Source of the DNA: Siphlonurus alternatus
Taxonomy: Eukaryota > Arthropoda > Insecta > Ephemeroptera > Siphlonuridae
NCBI GenBank assembly: GCA_949825025.1
Contig: OX463788.1
Coordinates: forward strand, 19,843,799-19,907,798
DNA: 64,000 bases
Direction: 5' to 3'
The first letter of the stretch is position 1, and each line of letters begins with the position of its first letter. The notes beneath the pieces were generated by a model, which was given only the letters and a program-made list of their open reading frames with translations, made no database searches and had not been told where the DNA came from. The translations under genes were made by a program, and so were the position numbers. Of the stretch, positions 1 to 9,962 are shown in pieces.

Positions 1-12
1 GGGGGAATATAT

Positions 13-15
<3 letters not shown>

Positions 16-94
<79 letters not shown>
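16..94. repeat. (TA)n microsatellite
   Basis: Uninterrupted TA dinucleotides. The array abuts the 3' end of the minus-strand SINE next to it and may be that element's expanded tail. The IYIY open frames here are products of the repeat. Confidence 0.95.
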
Positions 95-97
<3 letters not shown>

Positions 98-247
98 ATT
101 TTAAACTTCTACCGTATTTACCCGCCAAAACAAGAAAAGAAAATTTGTCAGAAAATTTATAAGTCCTCCGAGGTGGGACCCGAACCCACATCCCTCGCAT
201 TCATGGCTACTAGTAGTGCCTTATCCCGTTTAGACCACTCGGCGACC
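95..247 (-). mobile_element. tRNA-derived SINE, minus orientation
   Basis: On the minus strand from 247 down to about 163 the sequence resembles a Leu/Ser-type tRNA: box A-like GTCGCCGAGTGGTCTAA, a D-stem GCC/GGC, and a T-arm with a perfect GTGGG/CCCAC stem around TTCGGGT (box B GGTTCGGGTCC). The acceptor stem does not pair and no proper 7-nt anticodon loop is visible, so this is not a working tRNA gene. A non-tRNA body of about 70 bp follows (163 to 95) and runs into (TA)n. A second copy of the T-arm and body lies at 400-492 in the opposite orientation. A tRNA head, unrelated body and simple-repeat tail are the SINE layout. I do not recognise the family. Confidence 0.6.
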
Positions 248-399
248 TTCAAATCTTCCGACAAATTCTCTTTACTTATACAACGCCAGCTGTGAAGTTG
301 GCGCCAAGAGGCCAGAACGCTAGCCGCGAACTTGCAAACTCAAATGAGTAGCCTCCAAATTTTAACACCCACGTAAGTGAAATGATAAAGATGAAATAT

Positions 400-492
400 A
401 AAGTCCCACCTCGGAGGACTTTTAAATTTTCTGACAAATTTTCTTTTCTTGTCTTGGCGGGTAAACACGGTAGAAGTTTAAAATTATTATAA
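400..492 (+). mobile_element. 5'-truncated second copy of the same SINE
   Basis: Starts inside the T-arm (GTCCCACCTCGGAGGAC) and repeats the SINE body of 95-180 in inverse orientation with few mismatches, ending AAATTATTATAAAA. The two copies form an inverted repeat around a 150-bp spacer. Short inverted words (AAAGATGAAATATA at about 388 and its complement at about 526) bracket this copy. Confidence 0.6.
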
Positions 493-536
493 AATACTGC
501 CAATGTCTGTAAGTTTAAAAACTTACTATATTTCAT

Positions 537-538
<2 letters not shown>

Positions 539-615
<77 letters not shown>
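539..615. repeat. (TA)n microsatellite
   Basis: About 38 TA units without interruption, directly after the second SINE region. Confidence 0.95.
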
Positions 616-619
<4 letters not shown>

Positions 620-1398
620 GGAGTGTTGAGAAGCTTCAACATTGACGACACAATTCTCTCAACCAATGAAAATCCAGCGCGCGAACTGCGCGCGACAACA
701 TGTTCTATCAAGCTTCCTATCCTTTAACCCAGCGGTACCGAGTTTTTAATTTTTTCCGACGGTTCTTATGAAGGGCAAGATTAATAATTCATATGAGCCA
801 TGGGAAAGATCACTTTACACAACATAAAAAATATTCGAGATTTTGTGCAGCATAGAATTTGAGTGAAAAAATATATAAGATTTTTTCCCTAACAAACCTT
901 ACGGAGCGATGTCAGAATGCGGCGCTGCGGCATGTTGAAGAAAATGTAAAGTTTTGTACCAGAATGGTGCTCATTCATTTTTATGATAGTAATAATTTTA
1001 TATATTTTTTTCACAAAACAGACACGTGCCCCCCCCCCCCCCCCCCAAAAAAAAAAAACGCCTGTGGTGAGTAGCCTCCCAAAAACCTCCTTTTTTACTC
1101 TTCATCCTGGACACCCGCCACCCCCACCCCCTTCTCCCCTTGAGCAAGCCTTGAATACGCCAATAACTGAATTATAAATTGTATCACATATCACTGTGCT
1201 CACAATCAGTACGTTATGTTTGTAATTTTAATTACCTATTGTTAAGAAAAAAAAAAACATTATTTTTCAGCGTATTTAATTGTTTAAAGTTTAATATGTT
1301 AGCAAAACAGTGAAGTCAAATTTATCATTACTTTGAATATTATTGAGAATTAAGTTAATTAATTAAAGTTAATGAAATTGTTACAATGTGTCACTCAC
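616..1398. other. intronic or intergenic AT-rich stretch, no gene seen
   Basis: Contains a C homopolymer followed by an A homopolymer at about 1028-1058 and a C-rich patch at 1110-1140. No coding frame is supported. If the TOX-like gene continues to the left, this is its next intron. Confidence 0.5.
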
Positions 1399-1684
1399 CA
1401 TAGAAGCATTAGGAATACTATCGTCGCTATCTTCGCTGGTACACAGTTCGGAAGTGGCTTGTGGCGCCGCACCAGTACCAGTGATATATTGTTGCGACAA
1501 CAACACTCCATTGTTACTTGATTGCTGCTGCTGTTGTTGTTGTTGCTGCTGCTGATGTTGTTGTTGCTGATGGTTTAACATTACATTGTTGCTCTGATTT
1601 TGCATTGTTGGAGAATATAATTGTTGTTGCTGATTGTTATAACTTGAAGTTTGTTGTTGATTTACGACATTATTATAAGCGGTA
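1399..1684 (-). CDS. tox: TOX-like gene, Asn/Gln-rich exon with polyglutamine
   Basis: This is an internal coding exon of 286 nt, read right to left. The acceptor is a pyrimidine-rich TATTTTCAG before position 1684 and the donor is ATG|GTGAGTG after 1399. It enters in phase 2, taking one base to complete an Asn codon from the upstream exon, and leaves in phase 0. The product is rich in Asn and Gln, with a CAG/CAA-mixed run of 11 glutamines (about 1525-1560), then GVLLSQQYITGTGAAPQ and an acidic SEDSDDS patch. In TOX proteins a Ser/acidic stretch precedes the basic region and HMG box, so the DNA-binding exons are expected beyond the left edge. TOX proteins are nuclear HMG-box chromatin regulators. 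This exon alone would not identify the family. The assignment rests on exon 4008-4163 and the shared phase. Confidence 0.6.
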
Positions 1685-2042
1685 CTGAAAATACGAAGAT
1701 TATTTTATTAATAATTACATTCTATTTATAACTTTATAATTAAAGTTAATGTATATTAAATACATCACATATATAATTATTTTGTCATAGTTATATAGTC
1801 ACATACATAATATATCATATAATTTAATTAATGAATTTAATATTCATATAAATAATTCCAACTTGCTTCTTTTATTCTCATGAGAGATAAGACATAAGCA
1901 TACCGATAGCTTTCTTAATTATCGGTTGCAAAAAGCGCACGTTAAGTGGCAATTTAATATTTCATATCGGTTGTGCTTTCAACTGTCAACACTGTAAGTT
2001 TCAGTGACTTGACAAATGATAGTGATTTAAATTGAAACTTAC
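1685..2042 (-). other. intron between two TOX-like exons
   Basis: A 358-bp AT-rich intron. It begins GTAAGTTTC on the minus strand at 2042 and ends TTTTCAG at 1685. Nothing else is seen in it. Confidence 0.6.
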
Positions 2043-2122
2043 TTGTTAGACTGGGGTTCTGTTACTTCATTTAAATACATTTGAGATGAAAAATTATTTG
2101 GTTCCATATTATGTAATGCCAT
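2043..2122 (-). CDS. tox: TOX-like gene, short internal exon
   Basis: An 80-nt exon with acceptor CTACTTTCAG and a consensus donor AA|GTAAGT. It enters in phase 0 and leaves with two extra bases that join the next exon in frame. It encodes MALHNMEPNNFSSQMYLNEV followed by TEPQSN. The agreement of phase with exons on both sides (4008-4163 and 1399-1684) is the main evidence that these belong to one transcript. It has no recognisable domain. Confidence 0.6.
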
Positions 2123-2264
2123 CTGAAAGTAGACATAAAATTTTAGTATGGAAATATTGTTCTTTGGTTTTTAACTAAATAAATTATGCAGGTGACACTG
2201 TAAGTGATGTCAACATTATCTGTTAATACAAAAAGGTAGAGAGAAGAGAAACCTTCTGGTACAG

Positions 2265-2271
<7 letters not shown>

Positions 2272-2318
<47 letters not shown>

Positions 2319-2338
2319 TATTAAAAAAATATATATAC

Positions 2339-2368
<30 letters not shown>
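2272..2368. repeat. interrupted (TA)n microsatellite
   Basis: TA runs at 2272-2312 and 2338-2368, split by an AAATATATTAAAAAAATA interruption. The second run replaces the left terminus of the adjacent MITE. Confidence 0.9.
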
Positions 2369-2369
<1 letters not shown>

Positions 2370-2370
2370 A

Positions 2371-2679
2371 ATGAAGTTTGTAAAAATGGATAGAGGGTGT
2401 AAAGTTATGCCACTCTGATTTTTTCCCGATTTTTTAGAGCCCAGAAAGTATTGCTAAAAAGTTTTGCCAAGGTCAGGTTTGAACCCAGCACGTCTCTTTT
2501 AGGTCCTGTCCTTTTATTAAGAGAGGCATCTAGAGGCGTCACTTTCTCTGTACTTTCGATGATTTTTTAAAAAAAGTTTCCGGTCTCTAAAAAATCTGAA
2601 AAAAAAAATCAAGGTATAGCATTACTTTGCATCCTCTATCCATCTCTACAATAAAAAATTTTGAAGTCGATACTCCATT
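2371..2679. mobile_element. MITE, family A (terminal inverted repeat GGAGTATCGA)
   Basis: The arms are inverted copies: AAATGGATAGAGGGTGTAAA at 2383 and its complement near 2630. Both continue into a GATTTTTTAGAGCC block. The right end is TCGATACTCCATT. The left end is lost in the TA run. The core carries GGTTTGAACCC, whose complement is like a tRNA box B. Related copies are at 13968-14290, 39567-39880, 21246-21573 and 40224-40551. Confidence 0.8.
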
Positions 2680-4007
2680 CTACTGAGTTATTTCCACGAA
2701 CGATTAAATTTAAAATCTCTTTGATATAGAGGAACAGTTTTACCATTAAACTTTACAGCTATATAATAATGTATGAACCCCCAAATTTGAATGTTATAAT
2801 TAATTGTAAAGTTTTCAGAGTCAGTTTTCTCACGTTATATAAAATTCATAGCAAAATGGTGCGGAATGATCTTTACTCAAAAAACACGCAATATAGACTC
2901 TACGAATCGCCCCTAAGATTTTAGGTAAATTAGCTGTGAAGAACTATTATATATATAATGATCATAATAATTCAAGTCTCATTATTTGATTCGAAAAAAT
3001 TGTAATGCTGAAGATCCAGTAAATAAGTAATTAAATTATTAAACAGCTTCAGATACTATAACCATAAGGTCGGATAGCGTATTAGTAAGTTTCTGAAACT
3101 TATAGTTGCGATTTGTTATTGTCAAGTGTCAAAAGTGCACCACTATGAAATAAACTTCCTGCTGATACGATGTGTTGCAAGGAATCACTAAATGTAATTA
3201 AAACTATAATAATCTGCTGAAGAAAATCTTATCAAAAATGATTTTGTATATTGTTTTTGAACTGACTTATGTTTTCGATGACCTAAAGTAATATTCTATT
3301 ATTTTCTGATATAATATATTCATCTTTATAGCAAATTTGAAAAAAATTATTAATTTTTGCTTTGCATTTAGATCAAATTAATTTTGTATTCAGTAATGCA
3401 ATATGGTTGACTTTATTAACTGTCTCAGTTCAACTACTTTATTTTGGGCTTAGTTGATAGGTCTCCTTTTTCCTAAATAAAGTCATTATATTTATTATTA
3501 TTATAGAATGGAATGATATTTTTGAAAGTATCATGATATTTACATTTTTTATTTTATTTTTGGCCCTACATTTCATTGCATACATTTATTAATAGACAAA
3601 TCTATATCGATCATTTGTAGTACTTCATAGGCATAACAACTGACTTTTTCCTGTTCAAATTAAATTACAATTTTTTTAACTATTTTATACTATAACTGTA
3701 AAACAGCAATACATGTTGCATTGTAGGTACACCTCAGCACAACCAGAACGTTACATGTTGTGTTTATTAAGAGCCTTATATTATACATACTGTCTTAGAG
3801 ATGATGTGAATTTATAATCTTTAATGAGATATATAACTACACGTCATTGGATCCAAAAAAGTATGCAGCTTTCTTTGCAGAGCTTAAAACATGCCATACT
3901 TTTCAACTTTCAACTGCTCTCCAGCAGCATTTAATAGCAGAAACCATTGCAGACGACCCTTAACAACTTTTCATTATATTGTGTTGTCAACGGTGGTTCA
4001 TTCTTAC
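2680..4007 (-). other. TOX-like intron, with a possible LINE tail
   Basis: Intronic DNA of the minus-strand gene (the intron spans 2123-4007). At 3418-3505 a stretch ending AAATAAAGTCATTATATTTA followed by (TTA)n looks like the 3' end of a plus-strand LINE. There is no coding evidence for it. Nothing else is recognised. Confidence 0.4.
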
Positions 4008-4163
4008 CTGGTGCGGGTGAGGCGCAGGTTCGTGGTGATAAGGGGACTCTTGAAGGATGGCGCCACTGGGAGGTTGCTGGTGCAGCATGGTTGCCGGGAG
4101 ATTGCTTGGCATCATTGGCTGCAGGTCAAATCCTTCGTCGCCAAAACTCGGCGTGTGGAATGG
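4008..4163 (-). CDS. tox: TOX-family exon with FHTPSFGDEGF motif
   Basis: A 156-nt exon of exactly 52 codons, phase 0 at both ends. The acceptor is TTGTTATTCAG and the donor CACCAG|GTAAGAA. It begins PFHTPSFGDEGFDLQPMM and ends in a His/Pro/Gln-rich tail. As I recall them, vertebrate TOX3 and TOX4 carry FHTPSLGDEEFEIPPI near the N terminus, and in TOX3 an exon also begins just before that motif. Both the motif and the border therefore match. The family acts in the nucleus as HMG-box chromatin and transcription regulators. The GC content is well above the surrounding intron, as expected for a conserved exon. The same DNA is open on the plus strand, but without splice signals or a family match. 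Confidence 0.7.
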
Positions 4164-5250
4164 CTGAATAACAAAAACAAGAAAATACTGATGAAGAAAA
4201 TTTATACGTATACTTACAATTAGTACATGTATTGTAAATAATTATGCTTCATTTTCATAAAGTTATTATATTGCACACAACATCGTTATAATATCATACA
4301 AGGTCAGATTAGGAGTTAAAGGTCCGTTAATTTAAAACGTCTATGATATAACTATCATACTATTTTAGCTTATCAATCTTATCATCATTATCATGCTAAA
4401 AATAAAAAAATAATTAAAGACAGATTTCATTGTGTAATTTATTTTCTTCAAATCTATACTGTATAAGATGGCTTACTATAAACCCGTACTTGTTATTTTC
4501 TATTTCTGCGCGACGAAATACATTTATACATATTATCTACTATAAACAAATTAATCTATAATCTATATATATATAATTCTGTAGCATTATCACAGAGTAT
4601 GACTGACCATATGCACAATAATTATAACTATAATATTCTATGTTTCCTAGTTGCGCTCAAACGGACATCGGACATTAAAATGCTTACTGAATATTATAAA
4701 TTATATTTTCATGATAGCCACTGTAGTAAAAATTAAAACATTAACATTACAAAATTTTCTCTGGCAGCTTCATTCTTATTATATAATTATACTTGTTTTA
4801 AAGTACAAAATTAAAATTAATACAATTATATTACATATGTGTAATATAATTGTATTACCTTTACTTATGTATATATATTATATGTATAAACTATTTTGTG
4901 CATTATTTAATGTAACCAAGTGATGAGAATGACAGGGTTAAGTTGCAAGAATGGGCTTGCCTAAACCTCACTGCATGCAATAAAGATATTTTCTAATCTA
5001 TTCTCTTCTAAATAACCCCACCCCCTTGAAGTTTAATTCATTTATTCACTCACTAAACATTAATCAATTTTAAATTAATAATATAACACATTATATTTTT
5101 AAAAAAGAAACATTTTTTAATGGGGTACTGACCGGTATTTGAGTTAGCAATACTAGTAAAAAGTGCTGTGAATTCTATGAAGAACGAGCCCTATTAGAGC
5201 ATTCTACGACAATTTGCTGATTTTATATGAATTTTTAAAGCTTTTTTTGA
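4164..5250 (-). other. start of a ~21-kb TOX-like intron, no feature seen
   Basis: AT-rich intronic DNA. Several open frames occur but are low complexity and lack supporting signals. The intron runs to the exon at 25154. Confidence 0.5.
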
Positions 5251-5304
5251 TGACGTCACAACATTGATTCTTAAAGTGGAGGGTCTATCAGCTGATGTCA
5301 AAAA

Positions 5305-5480
5305 ATGAAAACTGACTTAGTATTTTTTTTTAAATAGTTCCAGTGCTCCTACATATGGAACCGAAATCCAAAAAATTCCATCTCACATGGGTCCTCCAGA
5401 AAAAAAATTCCAAAGTCAAAGTGAACGCGTCGCTTAACGTATGGGGGCCTTACCTAAAGATGACCCTCGAATATCTCGAA
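5305..5480. repeat. fragment of a MITE related to 21840-22328
   Basis: GGAACCGAAATCCAAAAAAT, TCACATGGGTCCTCCAGAAA and GGCCTTACCTAA recur in the same order in the element at 21840-22328. Only one arm is recognisable here. Confidence 0.5.
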
Positions 5481-5509
5481 AAAATACACCGTTAGGTGAT
5501 ATGAAAAAA

Positions 5510-5653
5510 ATGGATGCGATTCACGAAGCAGTTAGCCAGGTTTCTTAACCACGTTTAACTATACCTGTTTTACGTGTTAAACGACCCTAGTTAAACGTGG
5601 TTAAGCTAAAAGTGGTTAGAAACCTGGCTAACTGCTTCGTGAATCGCATCCAT
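5510..5653. mobile_element. 144-bp hairpin MITE
   Basis: A near-perfect palindrome. The left arm ATGGATGCGATTCACGAAGC and further bases to about 5560 are complemented by 5607-5653. The arms include GTTAGCCAGGTTTCTTAACC and the loop is about 30 bp. No target duplication can be assigned. It sits just left of another foldback. Confidence 0.75.
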
Positions 5654-5670
5654 TATGACGATGGTGTATG

Positions 5671-6187
5671 ACTCGAGCTTTAAAGGTATACAGGCCTCAA
5701 ATTACAAATTAGACAGTCACCAAGTGGGTTTAGAGTGTATAATCAACATTCGCATCATTTTTTTCCACGCGTGATGCATCTGTGCGAAGTCGCAGTTCAA
5801 AGTAAGAAATTTAGTCCTTGATGACGTCACGAAGTCCTTGATGACGTCACAACTCAATGCTAATTGGTGCTAGCTGTGAGTTGTGACGTCAGCAAGGACT
5901 TTCTTTACAGCGCGACTTCGCACAGACGCACCGCGCGCAGGTAAAAATAATACGAATGTTGATTATAAACTTGAGCAACACTTAATGTCTGTCTAATTTG
6001 TGATTTGAGGCCTGTATACCTTTAACAGAAAAACGAACAAAAAAAATCGCTCGAATCCATTTTTACGGAAAAAATCAAGAAAATTTCCCATGTTACTTCC
6101 TATAAGAGTTTTTCTTGATTTTATGACGGGAAAACGGATTCGAGAACATAATATGTTTTTTAAACAACTTTTGTTTAAAGCTCGAGC
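5671..6187. mobile_element. foldback element with TGACGTCA-bearing arms
   Basis: The outer inverted repeat is CTCGAGCTTTAAAGGTATAC at the left. On the right AGGCCTGTATACCTTTAA and AAGCTCGAG are separated by an insert. Arms of roughly 150 bp surround a small loop and contain GACGTCA palindromes at 5822, 5842 and 5884. A second member of the family is at 18451-18794 (shared TIR GTATACAGGCCTCAAATTA, shared AATCAACATT and GTCCTTGATGACGTCA blocks). Confidence 0.75.
6052..6142. mobile_element. small hairpin nested in the foldback's right arm
   Basis: CGAATCCATTTTTACGG and AAAATCAAGAAAA at the left are complemented by TTTTCTTGATTTTATGACGG and CGGATTCG at the right. It lies exactly where the right arm of the surrounding element is split, so it is read as a later insertion. 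Confidence 0.55.
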
Positions 6188-6340
6188 CATAGAACATGAC
6201 TATATTTCTTCATGAAATTCTCGTGCCTTTTGAAATGTTGACAAAAACTTGGAAAAATATTTTTTTGTTCATTACCCCATTACAAAAATAAGGGGTTTGC
6301 AAACTGGGCTAAAAAAAAGTTTCAGTTGTACCAAATACAT

Positions 6341-6604
6341 TCATTCATAACACGACGCTATTATATATCCCTTGCGGGGTAAGCCAGCAGCATTATCACC
6401 TCGGTCGTCGATGTCCAAGACAATTTTTCTCTGCTTTTTAGTAACATTTTGTTTTAAGTAGTGAGGCTTACTATAGACAACATGTACCGAGGACATGTTG
6501 CTTAAAGGCTTGCCCTGCCGACCAGACTTTTGAATTAATTTGGCCGCTGAATCACAGATACAATGTACTGTACTCATTCCCTTGAGCCAGGATTCCTGCA
6601 ACAA
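6341..6604 (-). pseudogene. coding-like open frame of unknown origin
   Basis: An 87-codon frame (extendable to the right before the microsatellite) with balanced composition, including KSGRQGKPLSNMSSVHVV, TKKQRKIVLDIDDRGDNAAG and LPRKGY. It looks more like real protein than its AT-rich surroundings do. I recognise no domain and see no convincing splice signals. It may be a fragment of a transposon gene or of a retrocopy. No function can be given. Confidence 0.3.
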
Positions 6605-6635
6605 CGGTACGCCTTCCCATGATACTCCTTTTTCC

Positions 6636-7783
<1,148 letters not shown>

Positions 7784-8267
7784 CACTCACAGAAATAATT
7801 ATAAGATTTTAACATAGTTTGGCTGTGTTGAAGTAGAATTATTAGTTTACATACCATAATTATACACTGTAATACAGAAATTTATTTATTTAACATAGAG
7901 AAGTATAATACGAGACAAAAAGTTATAGCTTATAACATATTGAGCTGTATATAACTAATTTATGAGGTGTGTAGATGGAAACTGTGTAGTACAACATAGT
8001 CAAGTTTTTAAAAATATACACAATCTCTTACAAAATACCGTATTAGCTGTATGACTTAACGTAAATGGCTGTATGCCATCGCATAGCTAGTTGTTTAAAA
8101 TCACAACTCTAACTCTAAATAGCGCAGCTTAGAGACTTACATACATGGTTGTGCTGTATAGCATAGCTAAATTTTTACCGCACTAGATTTCTTGTGCTAG
8201 AGAACAAAGAAAATATGTCATGGTTTCAAGACGTTTCTAAAAAATGCCATTTTTAAGCCAGAAGAAA

Positions 8268-8363
8268 ATGGATGCTGATGTAATTGTGCGTCGCTCTTGG
8301 ATACCTGAGCTGGATTGTACCTTATTTGCGTTCACTTCGTATATAAGGTTATCAAAATTTTAA
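8268..8363 (+). other. small open frame inside the TIR element
   Basis: A 31-codon ATG frame (MDADVIVRRSWIPELD...) with non-repetitive composition, ending TAA directly before an AG|GTATGTG donor-like site. Possibly the remnant of a gene carried by the transposon. Not recognised. Confidence 0.2.
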
Positions 8364-8459
8364 AGGTATGTGTATTTGAAAATTTACTGTTCTTCAATTA
8401 ATTAAAAAACTAGTTATTATGATTGTTATTGTTATTAAATTTAGCTGTATTGTTTGTAG

Positions 8460-8838
8460 GTGTTCTAACCCCTCGGCATGATTGCTACGAACTGCAAACG
8501 TTCAAATGGAGCCAATAATGTCTACATTACTGCAGGTAATTATTATTTTCTGCAGTTATTAATAACAGCTAGGGAAAGTATATTTGATTATTTGTAATTG
8601 TTATTATATTTTTTGGTCCCTTTGTTGCAGTTTCAATGTCCATTCTACTCTTTGCGGCCAACTGAAATTTTGGACTTGACTTGAAACAAGCTGAAACTTT
8701 TATCATGGACCTCAATGCACTCGAAGAGTATCGTGGAAAGTGGAAACGCACCAACATCAGTCCCGGTACTAGTGATCCACAATCTTCCTGTACCCCTGAC
8801 TCATTATTATTTTTTAAGTGTAATGCATGCTCGTGAGA
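8460..8838 (+). pseudogene. exon-like pair inside the TIR element
   Basis: Segment 8460-8535 is bounded by TTTGTAG and TGCAG|GTAATT. Segment 8631 onward follows a polypyrimidine-rich TTTGTTGCAG. In between is a 95-bp intron-like gap. The frames LTPRHDCYELQTFKW and DLKQAETFIMDLNALEEYRG then KWKRTNISPG look protein-like, but in-frame stops interrupt each segment. It may be a decayed transposon gene or captured host exons. Confidence 0.3.
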
Positions 8839-9962
8839 GTATAAAAATTTATTATCGATTTCTGCTTGAAAATTTGTGATAATCAAAATAATAGTCCCTT
8901 TTTATTTTTTCTATAAAAAAATATTTTGATTGCAAGATGCATAAAAAAATATATGCACCTTACAATCAAATATTTATTTATTTTTTTTAATTGCAGAAAT
9001 ATATACCCCATATATATTAATTATTTTAACGCACTAATCGTAAATAACGCTACTGCATTTTTTTTATTATTTTTTTCAATCCGCGAATGTGAGAATACTG
9101 GTTTTCTTTTTTTAATTCTGATTATTATAATTGTAAATTAATAATCAGACAATGTTTAACATTTTTTCCATTAAATTTAACATTAATTTTTGAAGTGTAA
9201 AACTGTTAAGATATTTTTTTATTTAGTTTTATGTGAAAATGTGATGTATTAATTGTAATGTTGGGGTATACTAAGTAAATATAACTTTGCATTATTAATA
9301 AAATAAGTTGTGCTTATTTGAATTTTAATGTCCTTTTTTTAGCAATTAAGTTATGCAGGGCATGCAATATTTATAATTATTATATTTTATAAAAGGTAAA
9401 GATTCAATTGGTAGTATTGTTATAGTTTAAATTAAATTGATATAATATGTTTTATCCTAATTGTGTGATTTTAATAATTTCATTATTAAAATTGCATAAA
9501 TAGAATAAATAATACTGAATAATTTAGTGTAAAGCCAAGTATAGGAAGTTAGATAGTAGAATATTAGAGTTACATAACAGCTATATTATATAAAACAATC
9601 AGTTATATTTTACAATAAAAACAAATTATAATTTTAAAGAGCAGCTATGTAATAGCACACAGCTAAACTATAAGCTCTGACAAACAAGCTGTATAACACC
9701 ACACAGTTTAGCTATAAAGTCTTATAAATCTAGCTGTGTCGTACAACATACTTGATTTGCTGATTAAGAAGCTGCAGCATAATGCTTTAACATTGAAGTT
9801 GTGGGCTGCAACATAAAACTGCTATTCCCCACTTTTAATCGCTCTAAATGTATTGGAAACCACAAATTCTTATAAATATTTCTGTGAGTGTAAGTGAAAC
9901 AATAGGTGTAAATCTAACATGATAGCTTATGGAGAAAATTTTTCCGACAGGGAACACTCGAA

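Larger units (their letters stand above)
7784..9890. mobile_element. 2.1-kb TIR element with TA target duplication
   Basis: The left end is CACTCACAGAAATAATTATA and the right end is the inverted CACTCACAGAAATATTTATA, each directly flanked by TA (7782-7783 and 9891-9892). A TA duplication fits Tc1/mariner-type transposition. No transposase frame is intact. The two end regions carry several diverged copies of AGCTGTGT/GCTGTATAACACCACACA motifs in both orientations (about 7930-8170 and 9640-9760), as expected of subterminal protein-binding repeats. The middle contains the exon-like segments listed separately. Confidence 0.7.

Noticed and set aside
163..247. Functional tRNA-Leu or tRNA-Ser gene
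   Set aside because: T-arm and D-arm are good, but the acceptor stem does not pair, the anticodon loop is not formed, and the sequence continues into a SINE body with a second copy.
3891..4223. Plus-strand frames over 3891-4223
   Set aside because: The minus strand has matching splice sites, phase and the FHTPSFGDEGF motif, so the plus frames are shadows.
5118..6282. A larger 1.2-kb element with TTAATGGGGTA ends
   Set aside because: Only about 10 bp match as inverted repeat and the flanking arms do not align.
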